A stretch of 64,000 bases of DNA from Frondihabitans peucedani (GCF_039537585.1 NZ_BAABAU010000001.1:124001-188000); one strand, 5' to 3'. Positions 43,011 through 52,064 are shown, numbered from the stretch's first letter. A program made the numbers and translations. The notes: generated by a model not told the origin, from the letters alone.

Positions 43011-43050
43011 CACGAGCGCCCCCTCGCCGATCGGCGAGGGGGCGCTCGTG
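43011..43050. terminator. 40-bp perfect palindrome, bidirectional terminator
   Basis: Twenty bases followed by their exact complement with no spacer, starting three bases after the NUDIX stop and ending 17 bases before the convergent HtrA stop. The fold would need to open the central bases to form a loop. Confidence 0.85.
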
Positions 43051-43066
43051 GTCGCGCGGCGACCGA

Positions 43067-44827
43067 CTACGCGGCGGGACCGGCGCCGAGCGTCACGGTG
43101 ACGGTGTGGCTGGCACCCGCGGCGTCGGTGTAGGTGATGGTCACGCTGTCGCCGACGTCGTGCGCCTGGATGGCGTCGGTGAGGGCCGTGGAGTCGGCCA
43201 CCTGCGTGCCGCCGACCGCCGTGATCGTGTCTCCGGCGACGAGGCCCGCCTTGGCGGCGGCGCTGCCCGAGACGGTCCCGGCGATGGTGACGCCCGAGGT
43301 CGTCGTCCCGGTGCCGGTGCCCGCGCCAGCCCCGGCCGAGGAGATCTGCGCGCCGAGGAAGGCGGGCAGGCCGATCTTGATCGTGCCCGACTCCGTGCCG
43401 TCGAGGATCTTGTCGGCGATCTTCAGAGCGGACGAGATCGGGATCGCGTAGCCGGTGACGGCGGCGGTGCCGGACGACGCCGCGGTGACGATGCCGACGA
43501 CCTTGCCGTCCGCGTTCCGGAGCGGACCGCCCGAGTCGCCCGAGACGACGTCGGCCGAGATCTCGATCAGGTTCGACAGCGACTCCGTGCCGGAGCCCGA
43601 CTCGCTCTGCACGGTGATCGACTGCTTGGTCGCCGTGACGGTGCCCTTGGCTGTCACGAGGCTGCCCGTCCCCTCGGCATTGCCGGTGGAGTGGACGGAG
43701 TCGCCCGCAGCGACGGACGCGTTCTTGCCGAAGGTCACCGGGGTGAGGCCCGAGGCGCCCTGGAGCTTGAGGACAGCCACGTCGTTGGTCGCGTCGGTGC
43801 CGACGACGTCGGCCGTGTAGGTCTTGCCGGTCGAGACGACCGTGACCCGGATGCTCGTGGCGCCCTGGACGACGTGGTTGTTGGTCAGGATCTCGCCGTT
43901 CGAGGTCATGATCATGCCGGTGCCCGCCGACTTCGACGACTCGTCGTAGTCGAGGGTCGACACGATCGTTACGAGGCCCTGCTTCTCGGTCGCGGTGGCC
44001 GCGGTGGCGTCGCTCGGGACCGTGCCGGTGCCCTGGCTGCCGCCCTGCGTGCCGCCCTGCGCGCCGCCGAAGGTGCCGGTGCCGCCCTGGCCGTAGCCGT
44101 AGGTCCCGGACGAGCCGGACCCGCCGGACCCGTTCGGAAGCTGCAGGGTCTGGCTCTGGCCGGCCGCGTCGGCCGCCTTCTCGCCGGTGGCGTGCCCGAG
44201 GGCGTAGGCCCCGCCGCCTGCCGCGCCGGCGATGAGGACTCCCGCGGCGATCGCGCCGGTGATGGCCAGCGAGCGCCTCCTGCGCGGGTTCCGGTTCTGG
44301 AACGCCGGGGGTACCTGCCCGTAGCCGTACCCGTAGGGCGGCTGGCCGCCGTACGGGGGCTGCCCGGCGTAGGGCTGGCCGCCGTACGGCTGCTGTCCTG
44401 CCTGACCGCCGTACGGCTGGGCCGGGATGGGACGCCCGTACTGGTCGTACGCTTGGGGGGCCTGCTGCTGGGGGCCCTGCGGCTGGGGGGCGTGCTGCTG
44501 CGAGGCCTGCGCGGCGTACTGCTCGGCGCCGTACTGCGCCGCGTAGCCGTCCTGGCCGGTGTGGGCCGCAGGATCCTGCGCGACGGCGTCGTCGGGACCG
44601 GTGGCGCCCGCATCGCCCGGCTCCGAGGCGCTCGAGACGTAGCGGGCCGGTGTCGGGCCGGTGCGGTGCGGGAGCGTGTGGGCCGTGGGCTGCTCGGGCT
44701 GCTCGGGGAGCTGCTCGGTGGTCTGGTCGACGTCGTCATGAGGAAGCGGGACCGTCGGGTTCTCGGTGTTCTCGGCCGCGCCCTCGGGCTCGGGAGCACC
44801 GGAGACGGAGTTGCTGCTGTCGTTCAT
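43067..44827 (-). CDS. S1C (HtrA/DegP-like) serine protease with PDZ domain
   Basis: A 586-residue membrane-anchored protease. N-terminal cytosolic tail (1-180) is acidic then Gln/Tyr/Gly/Pro-rich with repeated PYGGQP units; one span at about 186-212 after RRRR; a Gly/Ser/Thr linker; trypsin-like domain (about 280-470) with His318 (TNNHVV), Asp349 (NDVAVLKL) and Ser432 (GDSGGPL); PDZ domain at about 490-580 (GTVSGSAAAKAGLVAGDTITAVGG). It would act outside the membrane in protein quality control. The gene is alone, divergent from garA. Confidence 0.93.
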   Translation of the reverse strand: MNDSSNSVSGAPEPEGAAENTENPTVPLPHDDVDQTTEQLPEQPEQPTAHTLPHRTGPTPARYVSSASEPGDAGATGPDDAVAQDPAAHTGQDGYAAQYGAEQYAAQASQQHAPQPQGPQQQAPQAYDQYGRPIPAQPYGGQAGQQPYGGQPYAGQPPYGGQPPYGYGYGQVPPAFQNRNPRRRRSLAITGAIAAGVLIAGAAGGGAYALGHATGEKAADAAGQSQTLQLPNGSGGSGSSGTYGYGQGGTGTFGGAQGGTQGGSQGTGTVPSDATAATATEKQGLVTIVSTLDYDESSKSAGTGMIMTSNGEILTNNHVVQGATSIRVTVVSTGKTYTADVVGTDATNDVAVLKLQGASGLTPVTFGKNASVAAGDSVHSTGNAEGTGSLVTAKGTVTATKQSITVQSESGSGTESLSNLIEISADVVSGDSGGPLRNADGKVVGIVTAASSGTAAVTGYAIPISSALKIADKILDGTESGTIKIGLPAFLGAQISSAGAGAGTGTGTTTSGVTIAGTVSGSAAAKAGLVAGDTITAVGGTQVADSTALTDAIQAHDVGDSVTITYTDAAGASHTVTVTLGAGPAA

Positions 44828-45012
44828 GATTGCCTTTCTGGGGCTGCTGGTGACGTGTGTTCATCAAAGGCGGCCCGCCATGGAAATCCCTATGACGACT
44901 CTGAGCGCCTCTGGTGAAGACCGAAACAAGACCCTTTGAGAGGGTGCCCCTCCAAAACGGTTCCAAAGGCCGGTAACGATTCCGCTACGCTTGGACGCCA
45001 CAGGAGGTCACG

Positions 45013-45504
45013 ATGGCAGAGCCAGCCAACCCGTCGCACGGGGCGCATGCGAACGGTGAACACGACGCCCGACGCGAGGTCGAGACGACCCTCAGTTTCA
45101 ACGAGGAGTTCCAGGCCCAGCTCGCCGCCCTCGAGGGCGGCGTCTCCGCTGACGAGCGCGAGGCGGTCGGCGCACTGCCGTCCGGTTCCGCGCTCCTCGT
45201 GGTGCGTCGCGGTCCGAACATCGGCGCCCGCTTCCTCCTCGACGCCGACGTGACCGTCGCCGGGCGTCACCCCGACGCGGGCATCTTCCTCGACGACGTC
45301 ACGGTCAGCCGCCGTCACGCCGAGTTCCACCGCCACGGCACGTCGTTCAGCGTCAAAGACCTCGGGTCGCTCAACGGCACCTACTTCGACGGCGTCCGGA
45401 TCGACGAGGCCCTCCTCAGCGACGGCGCCGAGGTCCAGGTGGGCAAGTTCCGTCTCACCTTCTACGCGTCACGAGTCGATCTCGCCAACCTGGCGATCAA
45501 GTAG
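45013..45504 (+). CDS. garA: FHA-domain regulator GarA/OdhI
   Basis: A 163-residue GarA/OdhI. N-terminal phosphorylation motif VETTLSF (about 22-28) corresponds to the ETT site phosphorylated by PknB/PknG-type kinases; the FHA domain (about 58-160) has VAGRHPDAGIFLDDVTVSRRHAEF and DLGSLNGTYFDGVRI, with the Arg-Ser-His-Asn phosphothreonine-binding residues present. Unphosphorylated GarA binds and inhibits 2-oxoglutarate dehydrogenase and alters glutamate metabolism. AGGAGG precedes the ATG. Overlaps ftsR by one base. Confidence 0.94.
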   Translation: MAEPANPSHGAHANGEHDARREVETTLSFNEEFQAQLAALEGGVSADEREAVGALPSGSALLVVRRGPNIGARFLLDADVTVAGRHPDAGIFLDDVTVSRRHAEFHRHGTSFSVKDLGSLNGTYFDGVRIDEALLSDGAEVQVGKFRLTFYASRVDLANLAIK

Positions 45505-46202
45505 TGCCCCGCGCACTGGCCCGGGCGGTCCACGCCCAGGGCTCTCCTGATCTGTTGACGATCGGTCAGGTGCTCGCACGACTCAAGCCCGAGTTCCCCG
45601 ACCTGTCGAACTCCAAGCTCCGGTTCCTCGAGGAGCGCCAGCTCGTCACCCCGGTCCGGACCGAGTCGGGCTATCGCAAGTTCTCGGCCGACGACGTCGA
45701 GCGGCTCCGCTTCATCCTGGGGCTGCAGCGCGACCACTACCTCCCGCTGAAGGTGATCCGCCAGCACCTCGACGACCTCGATGCCGGGCGGCCCTCGCAG
45801 CTGCCGAGCGGCGCGGCGCCCTCGTCGATGCTGACGGGCGCCCGGCGCATCAGCCGCGACGAGCTCATCGCCGAGTCGGGCGCCTCCGCGGCGCTCCTCG
45901 ACGACGCCATCGGCACGTCGCTCGTCCCCGCGGCGGAGTTCTACGGCGACGACCACGTCCGGGTCGTCTCGGCGCTCGTGGAGCTGAAGAAGTCGGGCAT
46001 CGAGCCGCGACACCTCCGGGCGTTCCGGGCTGCTGCCGAACGTGAGCTGGGGCTCATCGAGAGCGCCGTCGCCCCCGTCGCCAGGCGGCGCGACGCCGCG
46101 GGTCGGGCGCGGGTCGCCGAGCTCGCCCGAGAGATCTCCGACCAGCTCGAGATCGTCCGGACGAGCCTGATTCGCTCAGCGCTCGGACGCCTCGACACGT
46201 AG
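45504..46202 (+). CDS. ftsR: MerR-family regulator FtsR
   Basis: A 232-residue MerR-type regulator starting at the GTG of TAGTG, one-base overlap with garA. Winged helix at about 18-70 (LTIGQVLARLKPEFPDLSNSKLRFLEERQLVTPVRTESGYRKFSADDVERL), then a helical C-terminal half. Orthologues (Corynebacterium FtsR, mycobacterial Rv1828) sit next to garA and activate ftsZ. Control of division here is inferred from this conserved position and sequence. Confidence 0.9.
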   Translation: MPRALARAVHAQGSPDLLTIGQVLARLKPEFPDLSNSKLRFLEERQLVTPVRTESGYRKFSADDVERLRFILGLQRDHYLPLKVIRQHLDDLDAGRPSQLPSGAAPSSMLTGARRISRDELIAESGASAALLDDAIGTSLVPAAEFYGDDHVRVVSALVELKKSGIEPRHLRAFRAAAERELGLIESAVAPVARRRDAAGRARVAELAREISDQLEIVRTSLIRSALGRLDT

Positions 46203-46318
46203 ACTCGCTCGCGGGCTCTCGCGAATGTCCCGACACGCCGAATCGTCGAGTCGAATGTCGCCGGGTCCGGCCGGGGTTGTCGGTACCGTTGACCTCGGTA
46301 CAACCATCAACCCGATGT

Positions 46319-46334
46319 TGAACCTTAAGGTTCA
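46319..46334. promoter_or_regulatory. 16-bp perfect palindrome upstream of the ResR-type MerR gene
   Basis: TGAACCTT then its exact complement, 43 bases before the start at 46377. AT-richer than the surroundings; MerR-like autoregulatory operator is likely. A TTGACC (46289-46294) lies upstream as a possible -35. Confidence 0.65.
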
Positions 46335-46376
46335 GGATCGCGCATCGGGTGGGCAGACGGCAGTGGAAGGCACTTC

Positions 46377-46949
46377 ATGAGTGAGTCAGGTTCTCCCGAG
46401 GGAGCCCCCGAGAGCGAATCCCGTGCCTCCGTCAACGCCTACGGCGAAGAGGTCCTCTTCACCGACGGCATGGTCGAACTCGAAGACGACCACGGCTACC
46501 GCGGCACCGCCGCCGCCCGAGCCGCCGGCATCAGCTACCGCCAGCTCGACTACTGGGCCCGCACCGGGCTCGTCGAGCCCACGGTCCGCGGCGCCTCCGG
46601 ATCCGGCACCCAGCGCCTCTACGGCTTCCGCGACATCCTGGTCTTGAAGCTCGTCAAGCGCCTCCTCGACACCGGCATCTCGCTCCAGCAGATCCGGACC
46701 GCCGTCAACCAGCTCCGCGAGTCCGGCGTCAACGACCTCGCGCAGACCACGCTCATGAGCGACGGCGCCTCGGTCTACCTCTGCACGTCGAACGACGAGG
46801 TCATCGACCTCGTGTCGCGCGGTCAGGGCGTCTTCGGCATCGCCGTCGGCAAGGTGCTCCGCGAGGTCGAGAACAGCCTCGTCGAGCTCGACTCGACCCC
46901 GGCCGTCGATCCCACCGACGAGCTCGCTGCTCGTCGTCGCGTCGGCTGA
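46377..46949 (+). CDS. resR: MerR-family regulator (ResR/Rv1830 type)
   Basis: A 190-residue regulator, ATG start. Acidic N-terminal tail, then the MerR helix-turn-helix (about 40-85): GYRGTAAARAAGISYRQLDYWARTGLVEPTVRGASGSGTQRLYGFRDILVLKLVKRLLDTGISLQQIRTAVNQL. The C-terminal part (LMSDGASVYLCTSNDEVIDLVSRGQGVFGIAVGKVLREVENSLVEL) matches the mycobacterial Rv1830 (ResR/McdR) family, linked to cell growth and division. The usual intervening DUF151 gene is absent. Preceded by a 16-bp palindrome, followed by the hairpin array. Symbol assigned by family likeness. Confidence 0.85.
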   Translation: MSESGSPEGAPESESRASVNAYGEEVLFTDGMVELEDDHGYRGTAAARAAGISYRQLDYWARTGLVEPTVRGASGSGTQRLYGFRDILVLKLVKRLLDTGISLQQIRTAVNQLRESGVNDLAQTTLMSDGASVYLCTSNDEVIDLVSRGQGVFGIAVGKVLREVENSLVELDSTPAVDPTDELAARRRVG

Positions 46950-46971
46950 CGCCTCCTTCGGCCTGACCGGC

Positions 46972-47757
46972 GCCGTCCGACGTTGCACGGCCTGGGCACC
47001 CTGCCGCGGCGGGGTGTGGTGTCCGTGCACCGTTGCGCGGCAGCCCCGACACACGCAGAGCGGCTCGAGTCACGCGTAAAAACGCGTGCCCCGAGCCGAA
47101 GTGCGTGCGTGTTGCGCGCGGCAGCCTCGACACACGCAGAACGGCCCGAGTCACGCGCGAGAGCGCGTGCCCCGAGCCGAAGTGCGTGTGTGTTTGCCCC
47201 GAGCTGGCGCCGCCCGACGCTGCACGGCCTGGGCACCCTGCCGCGGCGGGGTGCGGTGTCCGTGCACCGTTGCTCGGCAGCCTCGACTCACGCAGAACGG
47301 CCCGAGTCACGCGTAAAAACGCGTGCCCCAAGCCGAAGTGCGTGTGTGTTGCGCCCGCGCCGCGCCGCCCGACGTTGCACGGACTAGGCACCCTGCCGCG
47401 GCGGGGTGCGGTGTCCGTGCACCGTTGCGCGCGGCAGCCCCGACACACGCAGAGCGGCCCGAGTCGCGCGTAAAAACGCGTGGCCCGAGCCGAAGTGCGT
47501 GCGTGTTGCGCGCGGCAGCCCCGACACACGCAGAGCGGCTCGAGTCACGCGCGAGATCGCGTGCCCCGAGCCAAAGTGCGTGTGTGTTTGCCCCGAGCTG
47601 GCGCCGCCCGACGTTGCACGGACTAGGCACCCTGCCGCGGCGGGGTGCGGTGTCCGTGCACCGTTGCGCGCGGCAGCCCCGACACACGCAGAGCGGCCCG
47701 AGTCACGCGTGAGAATGCGTGCCCCGAGCCGAAGTGCGTGCCGCGAGAGCGCCGGCG
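46972..47757. repeat. Array of two alternating long-hairpin families, 786 bp
   Basis: Ten hairpins of two kinds. Type 1, 44 nt each (46985-47028, 47222-47265, 47377-47420, 47616-47659), has outer GCACGG/CCGTGC and inner GCACCC/GGGTGC pairing. Type 2, 62 nt each (47049-47110, 47130-47191, 47286-47347, 47443-47504, 47524-47585, 47682-47743), pairs ACACACGCA/TGCGTGTGT, CGGCTCG/CGAGCCG and CACGCG/CGCGTG around TAAAAA-like loops. Order is 1-2-2-1-2 twice, so the region is a tandem duplication of about 394 bp. It separates convergent resR-type and parA genes and has no believable gene; frames through it are repeat artefacts. It is the only gap above 300 bases. Confidence 0.92.
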
Positions 47758-47761
47758 ACGC

Positions 47762-48574
47762 CTAGCGCGCGAGCGGCTCCGCGTAGTCGCCGATCTTCGC
47801 CGTGCGCATGATGCGCTCGAGCAACTGGTCGAAGTTGCGTGCCATCTCTTGAGCGCTCTCGCCGGGCCACACGTGGAGCGGCTTCGCCGCACCCTGGGCC
47901 TGCTGGAGCGACGTGCGCTCGGGCAGCTGCGGCGACAGGACGAGCGGCCCGAACATGTCGCGGAGCTCCTTGATGCGGAACTGGTGCTCGAGCGACTGCA
48001 CGCGGGCGCGGTTGACGATGATGCCGAGCGGCTGGAGGCGGGGGGAGAGGCCGCGGCGGATCTCCTCGATGGCCCGGAGCGCTCGGTCGGCGGCGGCCAC
48101 GGAGAAGAGACCGGGCTCGGTGACGACGGTGACGCGGTCGGAGGCCGCCCACGCGGTGCGGGTGAGCGCGTTCAGCGAGGGCGCGCAGTCGATCAGGACG
48201 AGGTCGTAGTCGGCCTCGACATTCGCGAGGGCCTCTTCGAGCTTCCAGATGTCGCGGATCGACGGGTGCGGGCCGTCGAAGTTGATGGCGGACGGGCTGC
48301 CGATCATGACGTCGATCTTGCCGGTGCGCCCCTTGGTCCAGCCGGAGGGCGCGATCGCGGCGCGCACCGTCTTCTCCTTCGGGGAGGCCAGGACGTCGGC
48401 GACGTTGAGGTGGCCGGCGACGGTGATGTCGAGGCCCGTCGAGACGTCGGACTGCGGATCGAGGTCGACCACGAGCGTTCGGAGTCCTTTGGCGAAGGCC
48501 GCCGACGTGAGTCCGAGCGTCACGGTCGTCTTGCCGACGCCGCCTTTGAGAGAGCTGACGCTGAGTACATGCAC
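47762..48574 (-). CDS. ParA-family ATPase
   Basis: A 270-residue deviant-Walker ATPase. Walker A KGGVGKTTVT (about 10-19), Walker A' DLDPQSDVSTGL, Walker B VLIDCAPSLNALT, and GIIVNRARVQSLEH. GTG at 48574 is chosen because the frame beyond it runs into the divergent pyc. No parB or parS is adjacent, so it is an orphan ParA that may position a cargo other than the chromosome. It faces pyc with 54 bases between starts and its 3' end abuts the hairpin array. Confidence 0.9.
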   Translation of the reverse strand: MHVLSVSSLKGGVGKTTVTLGLTSAAFAKGLRTLVVDLDPQSDVSTGLDITVAGHLNVADVLASPKEKTVRAAIAPSGWTKGRTGKIDVMIGSPSAINFDGPHPSIRDIWKLEEALANVEADYDLVLIDCAPSLNALTRTAWAASDRVTVVTEPGLFSVAAADRALRAIEEIRRGLSPRLQPLGIIVNRARVQSLEHQFRIKELRDMFGPLVLSPQLPERTSLQQAQGAAKPLHVWPGESAQEMARNFDQLLERIMRTAKIGDYAEPLAR

Positions 48575-48628
48575 GTAGAAGACGATACCTTCACTACTGT
48601 TAAAGCACCTAAAGAAGGGCTCTCCTCC

Positions 48629-51600
48629 TTGTTCACAAAGATCCTCGTAGCGAACCGCGGAGAGATCGCGATCCGGGCGTTCCGGGCCGCGTTCGAGCTC
48701 GGTGCTCGCACGGTCGCCGTGTATCCGTGGGAAGACCGCAACTCGATGCACCGGTTGAAGGCCGACGAGGCGTACCAGATCGGCGAGGTCGGGCATCCGG
48801 TCCGGGCCTATCTGAACGTGCAGGAGATCATCAGGGTCGCCGTCGAATCGGGGGCCGACGCGATCTACCCGGGCTACGGGTTCCTCTCCGAGAACCCGGA
48901 GCTCGCCGAGGCGGCCGCCGCGGCCGGGATCACCTTCATCGGCCCGGGCCAGCACGTGCTCGAGATGGCCGGCAACAAGGTCACCGCGAAAGAGAAGGCC
49001 ATCGCGGCGGGGGTCCCCGTCTTGAAGTCGACGCCGGCCAGCCGCGACATCGAGGAGCTCATCGCGGGTGCCGACGAGGTCGGCTTCCCGGTCTTCGCCA
49101 AGGCCGTGGCCGGAGGCGGCGGTCGCGGCATGCGGCGCGTCGACACCGCGGCAGAGCTCCGCCCGGCCCTCGAGGCCGCGATGCGCGAGGCCGACAGCGC
49201 GTTCGGCGACCCGACCATGTTCATCGAGCAGGCGGTCGTCCGTCCGCGGCACATCGAGGTGCAGATCCTCGCCGACGCCACCGGCGAGACGGTCCACCTG
49301 TTCGAGCGCGACTGCTCGGTCCAGCGACGCCACCAGAAGGTCGTCGAGATCGCGCCCGCTCCGAACCTCGACGACGCCACCCGGCAGGCCATGTACCGCG
49401 ACGCGATCGCCTTCGCGAAGTCGATCGGCTACGTGAACGCCGGCACCGTCGAGTTCCTGCTCGACACCGCGGGGGAGCGCCGCGGCCAGCACGTCTTCAT
49501 CGAGATGAACCCGCGCATCCAGGTCGAGCACACCGTCACGGAGGAGGTCACCGACGTCGACCTCGTGCTGTCGCAGATGCGCATCGCCGCGGGCCAGACG
49601 CTCGAGGAGCTCGATCTGCAGCAGAGCGACCTTCGCCTCCGCGGCGCAGCGCTCCAGTGCCGCATCACGACCGAAGACCCGAACGCCGGCTTCCGGCCCG
49701 ACACCGGGCGGATCACGACCTACCGCTCTCCGGGCGGCGCGGGAATCCGGCTCGACGGCGGCACGATCGACCCGGGTGCCCAGATCAGCCCCCACTTCGA
49801 CTCGATGCTCGCGAAGATGACGGCGCGCGGCCGCGACTTCCCGGCCGCCGTCACCCGTGCCAAGCGGGGCCTCGCCGAGTTCCGCATCCGCGGCGTCTCG
49901 ACGAACATCCCGTTCCTCCAGGCGGTCCTCGACGACCCGTCGTTCGCGGCCGGCGACCTCAGCACCTCCTTCATCGAGGAGCGCCCGCAGCTCTTCGAGG
50001 GCCACGTCTCCAAAGACCGCGGCACGAAGATCCTCACCTGGCTGGCCGACGTGACCGTCAACCAGCCGAACGGCCGCGGCGAGGGGGCTCTCGATCCTGC
50101 CGTCAAGCTGCCCCGGATCGACCTCGCGACCGCTCCGCCCGCAGGATCCCGCCAGCGCCTCCTCGACCTCGGCCCCCGCGGGTTCGCCGAGGCCCTCCGC
50201 GAGCAGACCGCCCTGGCCGTCACCGAGACGACGATGCGCGACGCCCACCAGTCGCTCCTCGCGACGCGGGTGCGGACGAAAGACCTCCTCGCGGTGGCAC
50301 CGTACGTGGCCAGGATGACGCCCGAGCTCCTGAGCGTCGAGGCCTGGGGCGGCGCTACCTACGACGTCGCCCTCCGCTTCCTCGGCGAAGACCCGTGGCA
50401 GCGGCTGGCGAGCCTCCGCGAGGCTCTGCCGAACGTGGCGATCCAGATGCTCCTCCGCGGCCGCAACACGGTCGGCTACACGCCGTACCCCACGGAGGTC
50501 ACCGACGCCTTCGTCAAGGAGGCGGCCGCGACCGGCGTCGACATCTTCCGCATCTTCGACGCCCTGAACGACGTGTCGCAGATGCGTCCGGCGATCGACT
50601 CCGTGCTCGAGACCGGCACCACTGTCGCCGAGGTGGCACTCTGCTACACCGGCGACCTCCTCGATCCTCGAGAGACGCTCTACACGCTCGACTACTACGT
50701 GCGCCTCGCCGCCGAGATCGTCGACGCCGGCGCGCACATCATCGCGATCAAGGACATGGCGGGCCTCCTCCGCGCCGGCGCCGCGGAGAAGCTCGTCACC
50801 GCGCTCCGCTCCGAGTTCGACCTGCCCGTCCACGTGCACACGCACGACACGGCCGGCGGCCAGCTCGCCACGCTGCTCGCCGCGAGCCGCGCCGGTGCCG
50901 ACGCGGTCGACGTCGCCAGCGCCCCGATGGCCGGCACCACGTCGCAGCCGTCGGCGTCGGCGCTCGTCGCGGCCCTCGTGCACACCGAGCGCGACCCCGG
51001 GCTCGACCTCCGCGCCGTCTCCGACCTCGAGCCCTACTGGGAGGCCGTCCGCCGCGTCTACAAGCCGTTCGAGTCGGGCCTCCCGGGCCCCACCGGCCGG
51101 GTGTACCTCCACGAGATCCCCGGCGGGCAGCTGTCGAACCTCCGTCAGCAGGCCATCTCGCTCGGCCTCGGCGACCGATTCGAGCAGGTCGAAGACTGGT
51201 ATGCCGCCGCCAACCAGATCCTCGGGCGGCCGCCGAAGGTCACGCCCTCGTCGAAGGTCGTCGGCGACCTGGCCCTGCAGCTCGCAGCGGCCGGGGCCGA
51301 CCCGGCCGACTTCGAGGAGAACCCCGACCACTACGACATCCCCGACTCGGTGATCGGCTTCATGGCGGGCGAGCTGGGCGACCTCCCCGGGGGCTGGCCG
51401 GAGCCGTTCCGGTCGAAGGTGCTCGCCGGCCGTGACATCAGGATCGGCGTGGAGCCGGTCGATCCTGCCGACCTCGCTCTCCTCGCCACCCCGGGGCGCG
51501 AGCGCCAGCAGACCCTCAACCGCCTGCTCTTCGCGGGGCCGACGAAGCAGTACCAGCAGGTCGTCGACACCTACGGAGACCTCTCGGTCGTGGCCACCCC

Positions 51601-52027
51601 CGACTACCTGTACGGCCTCCGGCAGGGCGTCGAGCACACGGTGCCCGTGTCGAGGGGCGTCAACCTCTACATCGGCCTCGAGGCCATCGGCGAGGCCGAC
51701 GAGAAGGGCGTCCGGACCGTCATGACGACGCTCAACGGGCAGCTGCGGCCGGTCTTCATCCGCGACCGCTCGATCGAGGTGTCGCAGAAGGCTGCCGAGA
51801 AGGCCGACCGCACCGCTCCGGGCGAGGTCGCCGCACCGTTCTCCGGCGTCGTCACGCTCAAGGTCGCAGTCGGCGACCGGGTCGAGGCGGGCGCCGCCGT
51901 CGCCAGCATCGAGGCCATGAAGATGGAGGCCGCGATCACGACGCCCGTCGGCGGCACCGTCGCGCGCCTCGCCATCCCCACGACGCAGCAGGTCGACGCC
52001 GGCGACCTGCTCGTCATCGTCCAGTAG
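48629..52027 (+). CDS. pyc: Pyruvate carboxylase
   Basis: An 1132-residue biotin enzyme making oxaloacetate from pyruvate, bicarbonate and ATP. Domain order: biotin carboxylase (1-450; ILVANRGEIAIRAFRAAFELG, AVAGGGGRGMRRV, EMNPRIQVEHTVTEEVT), carboxyltransferase (about 535-810; TTMRDAHQSLLATRVRT, FRIFDALNDVSQM, HVHTHDTAGGQ), allosteric/PT region, and biotinyl domain (AMKMEA, biotin Lys about 1098). TTG start with AAGGG 12 bases upstream gives MFTKILVANRGEIA, the normal end; an in-frame ATG 60 bases earlier lies inside the parA promoter and is less likely. Cytosolic anaplerotic enzyme. Confidence 0.96.
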   Translation: MFTKILVANRGEIAIRAFRAAFELGARTVAVYPWEDRNSMHRLKADEAYQIGEVGHPVRAYLNVQEIIRVAVESGADAIYPGYGFLSENPELAEAAAAAGITFIGPGQHVLEMAGNKVTAKEKAIAAGVPVLKSTPASRDIEELIAGADEVGFPVFAKAVAGGGGRGMRRVDTAAELRPALEAAMREADSAFGDPTMFIEQAVVRPRHIEVQILADATGETVHLFERDCSVQRRHQKVVEIAPAPNLDDATRQAMYRDAIAFAKSIGYVNAGTVEFLLDTAGERRGQHVFIEMNPRIQVEHTVTEEVTDVDLVLSQMRIAAGQTLEELDLQQSDLRLRGAALQCRITTEDPNAGFRPDTGRITTYRSPGGAGIRLDGGTIDPGAQISPHFDSMLAKMTARGRDFPAAVTRAKRGLAEFRIRGVSTNIPFLQAVLDDPSFAAGDLSTSFIEERPQLFEGHVSKDRGTKILTWLADVTVNQPNGRGEGALDPAVKLPRIDLATAPPAGSRQRLLDLGPRGFAEALREQTALAVTETTMRDAHQSLLATRVRTKDLLAVAPYVARMTPELLSVEAWGGATYDVALRFLGEDPWQRLASLREALPNVAIQMLLRGRNTVGYTPYPTEVTDAFVKEAAATGVDIFRIFDALNDVSQMRPAIDSVLETGTTVAEVALCYTGDLLDPRETLYTLDYYVRLAAEIVDAGAHIIAIKDMAGLLRAGAAEKLVTALRSEFDLPVHVHTHDTAGGQLATLLAASRAGADAVDVASAPMAGTTSQPSASALVAALVHTERDPGLDLRAVSDLEPYWEAVRRVYKPFESGLPGPTGRVYLHEIPGGQLSNLRQQAISLGLGDRFEQVEDWYAAANQILGRPPKVTPSSKVVGDLALQLAAAGADPADFEENPDHYDIPDSVIGFMAGELGDLPGGWPEPFRSKVLAGRDIRIGVEPVDPADLALLATPGRERQQTLNRLLFAGPTKQYQQVVDTYGDLSVVATPDYLYGLRQGVEHTVPVSRGVNLYIGLEAIGEADEKGVRTVMTTLNGQLRPVFIRDRSIEVSQKAAEKADRTAPGEVAAPFSGVVTLKVAVGDRVEAGAAVASIEAMKMEAAITTPVGGTVARLAIPTTQQVDAGDLLVIVQ

Positions 52028-52064
52028 TCCGTACCCGTACCCGCATCACCAGGAGCCTCACGCC

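Noticed and set aside
46972-47757. CRISPR array
   Set aside because: Repeat units are adjacent without unique spacers, unit lengths alternate between two families, and no cas gene is nearby.
46983-47765. Several open frames of 60-240 codons on both strands inside the hairpin array
   Set aside because: They repeat the same peptide units because the DNA repeats, have Cys/Arg/His-rich unnatural composition, lack ribosome sites, and hairpin stems explain the sequence better.
48569-48628. ATG start for pyc 20 codons earlier
   Set aside because: The extra peptide is not like PYC N-termini and lies in the divergent parA promoter; the TTG gives the normal MFTKILVANRGEIA with AAGGG upstream. It cannot be fully excluded.
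48575-51637. Extension of the ParA frame by 1000 codons upstream across pyc
   Set aside because: It is the antisense of a complete pyruvate carboxylase; ParA starts at the GTG before HVLSVSSLKGGVGK.
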